Part shown: piece after piece, positions 35,882 to 44,750 of the stretch
How positions within the stretch are numbered: the first letter of the stretch is position 1
How the letters are laid out: each line of letters opens with the position of its first letter
Assembly: GCF_004519545.1 (NCBI RefSeq)
Contig: NZ_SDKM01000010.1
Location: 62,001 to 126,000, forward strand
DNA: 64,000 nucleotides
Source of the DNA: Nocardioides guangzhouensis
GTDB lineage: Bacteria > Actinomycetota > Actinomycetes > Propionibacteriales > Nocardioidaceae
Direction: 5' to 3'
The notes under the pieces: generated by a model
Database searches by the model: none
Seen by the model: the letters and a program-made list of their open reading frames with translations, nothing else
What the model was told of the DNA's origin: nothing
Program-made: the position numbers and the translations under genes

Positions 35882-36694
35882 TCAGGCGGAGCGGTTCATC
35901 GCACGCAGGCCGACGAGCAGGCCGAGGGCGGCGACGATCGCGGCGCCGAGGAAGCCGGCGGCGACGGTGTCGACCGGGACGTCGCCGGCGAACAGGGCTC
36001 GCTCGGCCTCGACGACGTACGTCAGCGGGTTCAGGTCGGAGGCCGCGGACAGCCAGCCCGGGGCGCCCTCGAGCGGCAGCAGGACGCCGGCCAGCAGCAG
36101 CACCGGGAAGATCAGGGTCTGCTGGACCGTCCAGAACAGCCACTCCTGGTCCTTCGACACCAGCGCCAACGCGAACGACAGCGCGCCCACGCCGATGCTG
36201 AACAGGCTGAGCAGCGCCATCCCGACGAGGACGCCTACGGGGTGCAGGTCGAAGCTGAACGGCGTCACGACGGCGAGGATGATCGCGGTCTGCATGAGCA
36301 TCGGCACGACCTCCTTCAGGGCCCGCCCGACCAGCAGCGACGACCGGCTCAGCGGCGAGACCAGCAGTCGCTCGTGCGAGCCGGTGACGATCTCCTGGGT
36401 GAGGTTCGCGCCGGTGAACGAGGCCCCCATCAGCGCGGTCATCGCGACGATGCCGGGCACGAACCACTGCAGGGCGGAGCCGTTCTCGACCTCGGGCAGC
36501 AGCGGCGCGAACAGCCCGAGGAACACCAGCGGCTGCACCATCGCGAACAGCACGGACGCCGGCTCGCGGAACACCGGCTTCAGCTCGCGGACCATCACGT
36601 TCCAGGTGTCGGCGAGGAAGCCGGGCATCCGCGCCTCGGCGGTACGGCGGGTGGTCGGGGTGGTCGGGGCGGGGGTGTCGAGCACGGTGCTCAT
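35882..36694 (-). CDS. ABC-2 type permease, daunorubicin-resistance (DrrB-like) family
   Basis: A 270-residue permease. A cytoplasmic N-terminus precedes six hydrophobic segments. Typical of the DrrB group are WNVMVRELKPVFREPASVLFAMVQPLVFLGLF at TM1 and SHERLLVSPLSRSSLLVGRALKEVVPMLMQ. Its ATG (36694) overlaps the ATPase stop by 4 bp (ATGA), so the two subunits are translated together. The pair is probably a drug or lipid exporter and is divergent from a WYL regulator. Confidence 0.88.
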   Translation of the reverse strand: MSTVLDTPAPTTPTTRRTAEARMPGFLADTWNVMVRELKPVFREPASVLFAMVQPLVFLGLFAPLLPEVENGSALQWFVPGIVAMTALMGASFTGANLTQEIVTGSHERLLVSPLSRSSLLVGRALKEVVPMLMQTAIILAVVTPFSFDLHPVGVLVGMALLSLFSIGVGALSFALALVSKDQEWLFWTVQQTLIFPVLLLAGVLLPLEGAPGWLSAASDLNPLTYVVEAERALFAGDVPVDTVAAGFLGAAIVAALGLLVGLRAMNRSA

Positions 36695-37719
36695 GCCGCG
36701 GCTCCTTCGGTCTCGTCGGTGGCGGTCGGGGTGGTCTCGTTGCTCTCGCGCAGGCTGCGTCCGGTCAGGTCGAGGAAGACGTCGTCGAGGGTCGGCTGGG
36801 CGACGGTGATCCGCTGGACCGGGGCGCCCAGCCCGGCGAGGTCCTGGACCAGGCCCGCCGCGGTCTCGGCACCCCGAGCGGCCCGGATGGTCACGACCTG
36901 CCCGGAGCGCTCGACGGTCGCGTCGGCGGGCAGCCCGGCCGCCGCCCGCTCGGCCGCGATCACCGCCTGCTCCCTCCCGGCGAAGCCGAGCGTGACCAGG
37001 TCGCCGAGCCCGGACTTGAGCCGGGTCGCGGTGTCGTCGGCGATCACCCGGCCGTGGTCGATCACGATCACCCGGTCGGCGATCGCGTCCGCCTCCTCGA
37101 GGTAGTGGGTGGTCAGCACGATCGTGGTGTTCTGCTCCGCGTGCAGCCGCTCGATCTGCTGCTGAAGGTTGGCCCGGTTCTGCGGGTCCAGCCCGGTCGA
37201 CGGCTCGTCGAGGAACAGCAGGCTCGGCGTGTGCACGAGGCCGATCGCGACGTCGAGGCGACGCCGCTGGCCGCCGGAGAGGGTCGAGACCGGGCGGCCG
37301 GCGTGCTCGGTCAGGTCGAACGCCGCGAGCAGATCCTCGGCCCGGCGGCGGGCGTCGACCCGGGACATCCCGAACGCACGCGCCTGGCTGACCAGCTCGT
37401 CCCGGCCGCGCTGGGTGTGGCCGGCGCCGTTGCCCTGCCCGACGTACCCGATGCTGTTGCGGACCGCGCGGCGCTGGGTCACGACGTCGTACCCCGCGAC
37501 CTCGGCGGAGCCGGCCGTGGGTGCCAGCAGCGTGGTCAGCATGCGCAGCGTGGTCGACTTGCCGGCGCCGTTCGGGCCGAGGAAGGCAACCAGCTCGCCG
37601 TGACCGATCTCGAGATCGAGGCCGCGCACCGCCTCGACCGTCCTCTTGCCGCGGGTGAAGGACTTGGTGAGCCCGCGGGTGCGGATCACGGTCCCTGACT
37701 GGGTGGTGTGTTCGCTCAT
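36691..37719 (-). CDS. ABC transporter ATP-binding protein, daunorubicin-resistance (DrrA-like) family
   Basis: A 342-residue ATPase with Walker A GPNGAGKST, signature LSGGQRRR, Walker B LLFLDEPSTGLD and H-loop TTHYLEEAD. The DrrA-type C-terminal domain follows, with QRITVAQPTLDDVFLDLTGRSLRE at the end, the class hallmark. ATG 37719 is preferred to the upstream ATG at 37740 because TAGCGT lies 7 nt ahead of it. It forms an exporter with the downstream permease and shares its promoter region with the divergent WYL gene. Confidence 0.9.
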   Translation of the reverse strand: MSEHTTQSGTVIRTRGLTKSFTRGKRTVEAVRGLDLEIGHGELVAFLGPNGAGKSTTLRMLTTLLAPTAGSAEVAGYDVVTQRRAVRNSIGYVGQGNGAGHTQRGRDELVSQARAFGMSRVDARRRAEDLLAAFDLTEHAGRPVSTLSGGQRRRLDVAIGLVHTPSLLFLDEPSTGLDPQNRANLQQQIERLHAEQNTTIVLTTHYLEEADAIADRVIVIDHGRVIADDTATRLKSGLGDLVTLGFAGREQAVIAAERAAAGLPADATVERSGQVVTIRAARGAETAAGLVQDLAGLGAPVQRITVAQPTLDDVFLDLTGRSLRESNETTPTATDETEGAAA

Positions 37720-37726
37720 GGCCACC

Positions 37727-37775
37727 ACGCTAGGAACCATTCAGGCCACTTCCTGACCGCAATGCGACCTAATCT
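37727..37775. promoter_or_regulatory. divergent promoters and dyad between the ABC exporter and WYL regulator
   Basis: On the - strand TAGCGT (37727-37732) is 7 nt before ATG 37719. On the + strand TAATCT (37770-37775) is 7 nt before ATG 37783. Between them lies TCAGG-CCACTT-CCTGA (37741-37756), perfect 5-bp arms, positioned to affect both promoters. Confidence 0.5.
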
Positions 37776-37782
37776 GGATTCC

Positions 37783-38727
37783 ATGAACACCAGCGCCCGG
37801 ATGCTGCGGCTCCTCTCCCTGCTCCAGACCCACCGCTACTGGCCCGGCGGCGAGCTCTCGGAGCGGCTCGAGGTCAGCCCGCGCACGCTGCGCCGCGACA
37901 TCGACCGGCTCCGCGACCTCGGCTACCACGTCGACGCGGTCCGCGGCGTCGCCGGCGGCTACCAGCTCCGGGCCGGGGGCTCGCTGCCGCCGCTGCTGCT
38001 CGAGGACGACGAGGCGGTCGCCATCGCGGTGGGCCTGCGTACGTCGGCCGCGGGCGCGGTCAGCGGCCTGGAGGAGACCTCGGTGCAGGCGCTGACCAAG
38101 GTGATCGCCCTGATGCCGCCCCGTCTGCGTCGCCGGATGGACGCGCTGCGCTCGCAGAGCGACAACCTGGTCTGGGGCGGAGGCCCGGCGATCGACGCCG
38201 ACGTTCTGACCACGCTGGCCCAGGCCTGCCGCGACGACGAGCCGCTCACGTTCGGCTACACCGCCCGCGGCTCCGAGCGCACCGAACGCCGGGTCGAGCC
38301 GCACCGCCTGGTCTCGATCGGCCGCCGGTGGTACCTCGTCGCCTACGACCGCGACCGCCAGGACTGGCGCTCCTTCCGCGTCGACCGGATCGCCGATGCC
38401 GCCACCACGGGCCAGCGGTTCCGGCCGCGCGAGCTCCCCGCCGAGGACGCGCTCACGTTCGTGCAGGCGGGCATCCGCTCGATGCCGCAGCGGTACGCCG
38501 TCCGGGTGCGCCTGGCGACCGCCGTGGCCGCGGTGCAGGACGTGGTCGGGCAGTGGGGCGAGGTCACGCCGGACGGCGACCGGGCCCTGCTCGAGATGAA
38601 CGTCGACGACCTGGCCTGGCCGGTGATGGTGCTGGCCCGGCTCGACGCGGACGTCGAGGTCGAGTCGCCGCCGGAGCTCCGCGACCTGCTGGTGCGCACC
38701 GGTGAACGGTTCTCGCGCGCCGGCTGA
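37783..38727 (+). CDS. WYL-domain transcriptional regulator (DeoR-like HTH)
   Basis: A 314-residue regulator. The N-terminal HTH_11-type winged helix (RMLRLLSLLQTHRYWPGGELSERLEVSPRTLRRDIDRLRDLG) is followed by the WYL domain (about residues 135-215: EPLTFGYTARGSERTERRVEPHRLVSIGRRWYLVAYDRDRQDWRSFRVDRI) and a C-terminal WCX extension. WYL domains bind nucleic acids or small ligands. The start is ATG 37783, leaderless after TAATCT. Its divergent position and the shared dyad suggest it controls the DrrAB-like exporter. Confidence 0.9.
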   Translation: MNTSARMLRLLSLLQTHRYWPGGELSERLEVSPRTLRRDIDRLRDLGYHVDAVRGVAGGYQLRAGGSLPPLLLEDDEAVAIAVGLRTSAAGAVSGLEETSVQALTKVIALMPPRLRRRMDALRSQSDNLVWGGGPAIDADVLTTLAQACRDDEPLTFGYTARGSERTERRVEPHRLVSIGRRWYLVAYDRDRQDWRSFRVDRIADAATTGQRFRPRELPAEDALTFVQAGIRSMPQRYAVRVRLATAVAAVQDVVGQWGEVTPDGDRALLEMNVDDLAWPVMVLARLDADVEVESPPELRDLLVRTGERFSRAG

Positions 38728-38770
38728 CCCGCACGGTTCGCCGTGCCCGGCCGCGGGTAGCGTGCCGGGC

Positions 38771-39205
38771 ATGAGGACGACTGCCGCCGCCCTGCTCATC
38801 GCCCTGTCGCTCACCGGGCTCGCCGCCTGCGGTGACGACGAGGGGGACGCCACCGGCGCGGACGGTCGCAAGGTCGCCGCGAGCACCGACGACTTCTGCG
38901 CGGCGATCACCGACTTCGCCTCCGCCGCGAAGAACGACGACTGGTCGGCGCTGCGCCAGGCCGCCGACCGGCTCGAGGACGCCGGGCTGCCGAAGGACGC
39001 ACCCGACGACGCCGGTGACGGGTACGACGTGATCCTCGAGGTGGTGCGGACGTACGACTCCAACGACGAGGTCGAGAAGAACATCACCGACGCGCAGGAC
39101 GACCATGTCGAGGCGCTGCTGACCTACACGGACGACACCTGCGCCCAGCCCAGCATGGCGCCGAACGAGGGCGGGTCGGGCCCGTCCGACGAGCCGTCGT
39201 CGTGA
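38771..39205 (+). CDS. small lipoprotein of unknown function
   Basis: A 144-residue predicted lipoprotein. The signal [21 protein letters not shown] has a lipobox LAAC at residues 17-20. The mature chain is acidic and helical ([35 protein letters not shown]) with two further Cys that may form a disulfide, and a low-complexity tail rich in G, S, P. TAGCGT (38758-38763) lies 7 nt before ATG 38771. The last codons overlap the next gene by 4 bp (GTGA). No family recognised. Confidence 0.75.
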   Translation: MRTTAAALLIALSLTGLAACGDDEGDATGADGRKVAASTDDFCAAITDFASAAKNDDWSALRQAADRLEDAGLPKDAPDDAGDGYDVILEVVRTYDSNDEVEKNITDAQDDHVEALLTYTDDTCAQPSMAPNEGGSGPSDEPSS

Positions 39206-39564
39206 GCCCGGCCCGGCTCCGGCCCGCCGACCCGGTCGAGGTCGCGGACGCGCTCTCCCGGTTCCGCGGGCTCGGTGCCGACCGGGCCGACCTGCGGCTG
39301 CTGAGCAAGCACTTCCTCGCCGTCCTCGCCGACCGGGCGCCGGGGGCGTCGGTGGAGGTCCGGGTCCCGCCGTACGCCGCGGTGCAGGCGGTCCCGGGCG
39401 TCCGGCACACCCGCGGCACGCCGCCGGCGGTCGTCGAGACCGACGCCGCGACCTGGATCGCGCTCGCCACCGGGGAGCTCGCCTGGGTGGACGCCGAGGC
39501 CTCGGGGCGGGTCAGCGCCTCGGGCGAGCGCGCCGACCTCACGCCGTACCTCCCGCTCACCTGA
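39202..39564 (+). CDS. sterol-carrier (SCP2-like) family protein
   Basis: A 120-residue protein beginning at GTG 39202 in a GTGA overlap with the lipoprotein gene, so coupled to it. The C-terminal part ([40 protein letters not shown]) follows the SCP2-type pattern seen in actinobacterial sterol-carrier family proteins, while the N-terminal helix is short. Such proteins bind hydrophobic ligands. Cotranscription with a lipoprotein is suggestive but gives no specific role. Confidence 0.65.
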   Translation: MSPARLRPADPVEVADALSRFRGLGADRADLRLLSKHFLAVLADRAPGASVEVRVPPYAAVQAVPGVRHTRGTPPAVVETDAATWIALATGELAWVDAEASGRVSASGERADLTPYLPLT

Positions 39565-39677
39565 GCCGGGCCGGTCCGCGGGCCGGGACTTCCGGCCCCT
39601 CGCGCGTCCGCACTCCGGCCTCTACGTTGGGACCCGGAGCGCAGGACACCGACGTGGGAGCGACGAGGGAGCCCGAC

Positions 39678-42110
39678 ATGACCGTGACCGAGCAACCGAC
39701 CGGAACGCCCCTGGCGGACGAGGAGGTGGCCGCGCTCGACGCCTGGTGGCGGGCCGCCAACTACGTCTCGGTCGGCCAGATCTACCTGCTGGACAACCCG
39801 CTGCTGGAGCGCCCGCTCGCGGCGGAGGACATCAAGCCGCGGCTGCTCGGCCACTGGGGCACCACGCCCGGCCTGAACCTGCTGTGGACCCACCTCAACC
39901 GGCTGATCCGCGAGCGCGACGTCGACGCGATCTTCCTCGCCGGGCCCGGGCACGGTGGTCCGGCTGCTGTCGCCAACGCCTGGCTGGAGGGGACCTACTC
40001 CGAGATCTACCCGGCGATCGGCCGGGACCGCGACGGGCTGCAGAAGCTGTTCCGGCAGTTCTCCTTCCCGGGAGGCATCCCGAGCCACGTCGCCCCCGAG
40101 ACCCCGGGGTCGATCCACGAGGGCGGCGAGCTCGGCTACGTCCTCTCCCACGCGTACGGCGCCGCGATGGACAACCCGGACCTCGTCGTCGCCGCGGTGG
40201 TCGGCGACGGCGAGTTCGAGACCGGTCCGCTGGCCGCGTCCTGGCACGCGAACAAGTTCGTGGACCCGGTCCACGACGGCGCGGTGCTGCCGATCCTGCA
40301 CCTCAACGGCTACAAGATCGCCAACCCCACCGTGGCCGCCCGGATCCCGCGGCCGGAGCTGGAGAGCCTGCTGCGGGGCTACGGCCACGAGGTGCTGACC
40401 GTCGAGGGCGACGACCCCGCCGACGTGCACCGCCAGATGGCCGCGGCCCTCGACACCGCGCACGACCGGATCCGCGAGATCCAGCGTGCCGCCCGCGAGG
40501 ACGGCGACACCGAGCGGCGGCCGTGGCCGGCGATCCTGCTGGTCACCCCCAAGGGCTGGACCGGTCCGGCCACCGTCGACGGCGTCCAGGTCGAGGGCAC
40601 CTGGCGGGCGCACCAGGTGCCGCTCGCCGAGACCCGCACCGACGACGCCCACCGGGGGATGCTCGAGGACTGGATGCGGTCCTACCGGCCGGCGGAGCTC
40701 TTCGACGGCGACGGCACCCCGGTCGCGGCGCTGCGCGACCTGGCCCCGGCCGGCACCCGGCGGATGTCGGCCAACCCGCACGCGAACGGCGGACTGCTGC
40801 GGCGGCCGTTGGAGATGCCGGACTTCCGCAGCCACGCGGTCGAGGTGACCACCCCGGGCGGGTCCATCCACGAGGCGACCCGGGTGCTCGGCCAGTTCCT
40901 CGTCGACGTGGTCCGCGACAACCCGACGACGTTCCGGATCTTCGGCCCCGACGAGACCGCCTCCAACCGGCTCGACGCGGTGTACGGCGTCACCGACAAG
41001 GTCTTCGCCGGCGCCATCCTCGACAGCGACGAGCACCTCGCCCGCAGCGGCCGGGTCGTCGAGATCCTCTCCGAGCACACCTGCCAGGGCTGGCTGGAGG
41101 GCTACCTCCTGACCGGGCGGCACGGGCTGTTCAGCTGCTACGAGGCGTTCATCCACCTCGTCGACTCGATGTTCAACCAGCACGCGAAGTGGCTGAAGAC
41201 CACCCGCGGGATCGAGTGGCGGCCGCGGATCTCCAGCCTCAACTACCTGCTCAGCTCGCACGTGTGGCGGCAGGACCACAACGGCTTCTCGCACCAGGAC
41301 CCCGGCTTCATCGACCACGTGATCAACAAGAAGGCCGAGGTGGTCCGGGTCTACCTCCCGCCGGACACCAACACGCTGCTCTCGACGATGCGGCACTGCC
41401 TGGCCAGCGAGCACTACGTCAACGTGGTGGTCGCCGGCAAGCAGCCGTCGTTCGACTGGCTGGACGCCGACCAGGCCGACCTGCACTGCGCCCGCGGGCT
41501 CGGGATCTGGGACTGGGCCTCCAACGACGACGGCGACCCGGACGTCGTGCTGGCCTGCGCGGGCGACGTACCCACGCTCGAGGCGCTGGCCGCGGTCTCG
41601 ATCCTCCGCGAGCACCTGCCCGCCCTGCGCATCCGGTTTGTCAACGTGGTCGACCTGATGCGGCTCCAGGACGAGCACGAGCACCCGCACGGCCTGCCCG
41701 GCCGGGACTTCGACACCGTGTTCACGACCGACAAGCCGATCATCTTCGCCTACCACGGCTACCCGTGGCTGATCCACCGGCTGACCTACCGCCGTACCAA
41801 CCACGCCAACCTGCACGTGCGCGGCTACAAGGAGGAGGGCACCACCACGACGCCGTTCGACATGGTCATGATGAACGACGTCGACCGGTTCCACCTGGTG
41901 ATGGACGTGATCGACCGGGTGCCCGGGCTGGGTAGCCGCGCGGCTGGCCTGGGCCAGCTCATGGTCGACACCCGGCGGCGGGCCCGGGCGTGGACCCGCG
42001 AGCACGGCGACGACCTGCCCGAGGTGCGCGAGTGGCGGTGGGACCCGGCCGCAGAGCCGGGCCGCGGCAACTCGCCGTCGACCACCGCGGACACCAGCGC
42101 CGACTTCTAG
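39678..42110 (+). CDS. xfp: Xylulose-5-phosphate/fructose-6-phosphate phosphoketolase
   Basis: Thiamine-diphosphate enzyme splitting xylulose 5-phosphate or fructose 6-phosphate with phosphate to acetyl phosphate plus a C3 or C4 sugar phosphate. The 810-residue length is typical. Family signatures include [15 protein letters not shown] and HWGTTPGLN, the loop [22 protein letters not shown], the cofactor region [21 protein letters not shown], and downstream [18 protein letters not shown] and [18 protein letters not shown]. Start ATG 39678. It converges on acetate kinase, which would turn its acetyl phosphate into acetate and ATP; the two stops share CTAG. Confidence 0.95.
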   Translation: MTVTEQPTGTPLADEEVAALDAWWRAANYVSVGQIYLLDNPLLERPLAAEDIKPRLLGHWGTTPGLNLLWTHLNRLIRERDVDAIFLAGPGHGGPAAVANAWLEGTYSEIYPAIGRDRDGLQKLFRQFSFPGGIPSHVAPETPGSIHEGGELGYVLSHAYGAAMDNPDLVVAAVVGDGEFETGPLAASWHANKFVDPVHDGAVLPILHLNGYKIANPTVAARIPRPELESLLRGYGHEVLTVEGDDPADVHRQMAAALDTAHDRIREIQRAAREDGDTERRPWPAILLVTPKGWTGPATVDGVQVEGTWRAHQVPLAETRTDDAHRGMLEDWMRSYRPAELFDGDGTPVAALRDLAPAGTRRMSANPHANGGLLRRPLEMPDFRSHAVEVTTPGGSIHEATRVLGQFLVDVVRDNPTTFRIFGPDETASNRLDAVYGVTDKVFAGAILDSDEHLARSGRVVEILSEHTCQGWLEGYLLTGRHGLFSCYEAFIHLVDSMFNQHAKWLKTTRGIEWRPRISSLNYLLSSHVWRQDHNGFSHQDPGFIDHVINKKAEVVRVYLPPDTNTLLSTMRHCLASEHYVNVVVAGKQPSFDWLDADQADLHCARGLGIWDWASNDDGDPDVVLACAGDVPTLEALAAVSILREHLPALRIRFVNVVDLMRLQDEHEHPHGLPGRDFDTVFTTDKPIIFAYHGYPWLIHRLTYRRTNHANLHVRGYKEEGTTTTPFDMVMMNDVDRFHLVMDVIDRVPGLGSRAAGLGQLMVDTRRRARAWTREHGDDLPEVREWRWDPAAEPGRGNSPSTTADTSADF

Positions 42111-43264
42111 GAACCGATCAGCGCCGCGACGTCGCGGGCGATCGCGAGCTCCTCGTCCGTGGGGACGACCAGCGCGGTCGTCGCGGCGCCGTCCGGCGAG
42201 ATGACACGCGCTCCGTCGCCCGCGTTGCGGGCGTCATCGACCGCCAGCCCGAACGGCGCCAGCCCGGTGAGCACGTCGTGCCGCAGGCCGGCCGCGTGCT
42301 CGCCGACCCCGGCGGTGAACGTCAGCACGTCCAGGCCCCCGAGCACCGCGACGTACGCCCCGACGTACTTCCGCAGCCGGTGCACGTAGACGTCGTACGC
42401 CGCCCGCGCCCGCTCGTCACCCATGTCGCGGGCCGCCACGAGGTCGCGGAAGTCGCTGTGCCCCGCGAGCCCGAGCAGCCCGGACCGGTGGTGCAGCAGG
42501 TCCTCGAGCCCGTCCACGTCGAGCCCGCCGTGCCGCAGCAGGTGCACCACGACGCCCGGGTCGAGGTCGCCGGGCCGGGTGCCCATGACCAGGCCCTCCA
42601 GCGGGGTCAGCCCCATCGACGTGTCCAGCGCCCGCCCGCCCCGGACCGCCGCGACCGACGCCCCGTTGCCGAGGTGCAGGGTCACCTGCCGGAGCTCCGC
42701 CAGGTCGCGGCCGAGCAGCTCGGCGCCGCGCGCCGCGACGTACCGGTGGCTGATGCCGTGCATCCCGTAGCGGCGCAGCCGGAGCCGTTCGGCGATCCCG
42801 GCGTCGAGGGCGTACGTCGCCGCGGCCGGCGGCAGGTCGGCGAAGAACGCGGTGTCGAAGACCGCGACGTGTGGCAGGTCCGGGAACCGCTCGCGGGCCC
42901 GGCGCAACGCGCGCAGCGCCTGAGGGTTGTGCAGCGGTGCGAGCTCCGAGGCGTCCTCGATCCGCGAGACCGCCGCGTCGTCGAGGATCGTCGGCCGGAC
43001 CAGGTCCGGTCCGCCGTGCACGATCCGGTGCCCGACCGCGAGCAGCCGGTCCGCGCCGAGCCCGGCCCCCGCGAGGTCGTCCTCCAGGGTGTCCAGCGCG
43101 TGCGCCCGGTCCGCGTCGTCGTCGACGTGCTCGACCTGCCGGGCCAGCCACACCGTGCCGTCCGGGTCGACCACCTTGAACTTCAGCGTCGAGGACCCGG
43201 TGTTGAGCACCAGCACCGGACGGCGCCGCGCGCCCGCCCGATCGGGATCGTGCGCTGCGGCCAC
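42107..43264 (-). CDS. ackA: Acetate kinase
   Basis: Interconverts acetyl phosphate + ADP and acetate + ATP. At 385 residues it is of normal length. ASKHA motifs are intact: [78 protein letters not shown] and FTAGVGEHA. The start is GTG 43264 with GAGGAG a few bases upstream. No pta gene is adjacent; the convergent phosphoketolase is the likely acetyl-phosphate source. Confidence 0.95.
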   Translation of the reverse strand: MAAAHDPDRAGARRRPVLVLNTGSSTLKFKVVDPDGTVWLARQVEHVDDDADRAHALDTLEDDLAGAGLGADRLLAVGHRIVHGGPDLVRPTILDDAAVSRIEDASELAPLHNPQALRALRRARERFPDLPHVAVFDTAFFADLPPAAATYALDAGIAERLRLRRYGMHGISHRYVAARGAELLGRDLAELRQVTLHLGNGASVAAVRGGRALDTSMGLTPLEGLVMGTRPGDLDPGVVVHLLRHGGLDVDGLEDLLHHRSGLLGLAGHSDFRDLVAARDMGDERARAAYDVYVHRLRKYVGAYVAVLGGLDVLTFTAGVGEHAAGLRHDVLTGLAPFGLAVDDARNAGDGARVISPDGAATTALVVPTDEELAIARDVAALIGS

Positions 43265-43324
43265 GGTCGGCTCCTCTCGTCGCGCCCCAGCGTAGGGCGC
43301 CGCGCCGTCGCCGCGGCGGCTCGC

Positions 43325-43330
43325 TAGGGT
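43325..43330 (+). promoter_or_regulatory. -10 hexamer of the M20 peptidase gene
   Basis: TAGGGT, 8 nt before ATG 43339, with no Shine-Dalgarno sequence. Confidence 0.35.
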
Positions 43331-43338
43331 CGGGCCCC

Positions 43339-44685
43339 ATGAGCAACCCGAAGACCCTCGACGAGCTGCGCGCCCGCGTGCGCGAGCTGATGCCCCGCCT
43401 CCGTTCCGACCTCGAGGACCTGGTCCGGATCGAGTCGGTCAGCGCCGACCCGGAGCGGGCCGGCGAGGTCCAGCGCAGCGCCGAGGCGGTCCGCGACCTG
43501 TTCGCGGCCGAGGGCTTCGACGCGCAGATCCTCAGCGCCGACGGCGGCGCGCCGGCCGTCGTCGCGAAGAAGCCCGGCCCGCCCGGGTCGCGCACGGTGC
43601 TGCTCTACGCCCACCACGACGTCCAGCCCGAGAACGACCACGCCGACTGGGACTCCCCGCCGTTCGAGCCGACCGAGCGCGGCGACCGGCTCTACGGCCG
43701 CGGCGCCGCCGACGACAAGGCCGGCATCGTCGCCCACCTGGCCGCGGTCCGTGCGTTCGGTGACGACCTCCCGGTCGGGGTCACCATGTTCATCGAGGGC
43801 GAGGAGGAGGTCGGCTCCGAGTCGCTGGGCGCGTTCCTCGAGCAGTACGAGCACGAGCTCGAGGCCGACGTCATCGTGATCGCCGACTCCGGCAACTGGG
43901 ACATCGGCGTGCCCGCACTGACCACCAGCCTGCGTGGCCTGGTCCGCGCCGACATCGAGGTCCGCACGCTCACCCACGCCGTCCACTCCGGCATGTGGGG
44001 CGGCCTGGTGCCGGACTCGCTGATGGCCCTCTCCCGCCTGATCGCGACTCTGCACGACGACGACGGCAACGTGGCCGTGGCGGGGCTGCACGCCGGCCCG
44101 GCCGCCGACGTGGAGTACCCCGAGGAGCGTCTCCGGGCCGAGTCCGGCGCCCTGCCGAGCATCGGCTGGATCGGCTCCGACAGCGTCGTGGAGCGGCTGT
44201 GGACCAAGCCGTCGCTCAGCATCACCGGCCTCGACGCGCCCAAGGTGGCCGGCGCCAGCAACACCCTCGTGCCCGCCGCCCGCGCCCGGATCTCCATGCG
44301 CATCGCGCCCGGCGACACCACGGAGAACGCCGTCGCCTGCCTGCGCACGCACCTCGAGAAGCACGTGCCGTGGGGCGCCGAGCTCGACTTCACCGTGGTC
44401 GACACCGGGGAGCCGATCGCGATCGACGCCACCGGCCCGGCGTACGACGTGGCGCGCGACGCCTTCGCCGAGGCCTGGGACGGGACCCCGCCGGTCGACA
44501 TGGGAGTCGGCGGCTCGATCCCGTTCATCGCCGCGTTCCTCGAGGCGTTCCCCGCCGCGAGCGTGCTGGTGACCGGCGTCGAGGACCCCGACACCCGCGC
44601 GCACGGCGCCAACGAGGGCCTGCACCTCGCCGAGTTCGAGCGGGTCTGCGTCGCGGAGACGCTGCTGCTGCAGAACCTGGGCTGA
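43339..44685 (+). CDS. M20/M28 family dipeptidase
   Basis: A 448-residue zinc peptidase of the M20 (CNDP/carboxypeptidase G2-like) family. Metal and catalytic residues lie in LLYAHHDVQP (His and following Asp), GRGAADDKAG (Asp), EGEEEVGSE (catalytic Glu pair) and IADSGNWD. The dimerisation domain begins near LRGLVRADIEVRTL and HAVHSGMWGG. The C-terminus supplies the last ligand, His in AHGANEGLHL. Cytoplasmic peptide hydrolysis is expected. It converges with the histidine kinase gene and a GGTTGAGGAG element lies between. Confidence 0.92.
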   Translation: MSNPKTLDELRARVRELMPRLRSDLEDLVRIESVSADPERAGEVQRSAEAVRDLFAAEGFDAQILSADGGAPAVVAKKPGPPGSRTVLLYAHHDVQPENDHADWDSPPFEPTERGDRLYGRGAADDKAGIVAHLAAVRAFGDDLPVGVTMFIEGEEEVGSESLGAFLEQYEHELEADVIVIADSGNWDIGVPALTTSLRGLVRADIEVRTLTHAVHSGMWGGLVPDSLMALSRLIATLHDDDGNVAVAGLHAGPAADVEYPEERLRAESGALPSIGWIGSDSVVERLWTKPSLSITGLDAPKVAGASNTLVPAARARISMRIAPGDTTENAVACLRTHLEKHVPWGAELDFTVVDTGEPIAIDATGPAYDVARDAFAEAWDGTPPVDMGVGGSIPFIAAFLEAFPAASVLVTGVEDPDTRAHGANEGLHLAEFERVCVAETLLLQNLG

Positions 44686-44696
44686 CCCGCCTCCGC

Positions 44697-44732
44697 TGGT
44701 TGAGGAGGGCGTCCTGCGCCCGTCTCGAAACC
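44697..44732. repeat. GGTTGAGGAG...TCTCGAAACC dispersed intergenic element
   Basis: TGGTTGAGGAGGGCG-TCCTG-CGCCCGTCTCGAAACC: termini GGTTGAGGAG and TCTCGAAACC with an inner GGGCG/CGCCC hairpin. I recall this element as abundant in Nocardioides-type genomes between genes. Here it separates convergent genes and may act as a terminator. Confidence 0.6.
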
Positions 44733-44750
44733 GAGGACCCGCGAAGGAGC

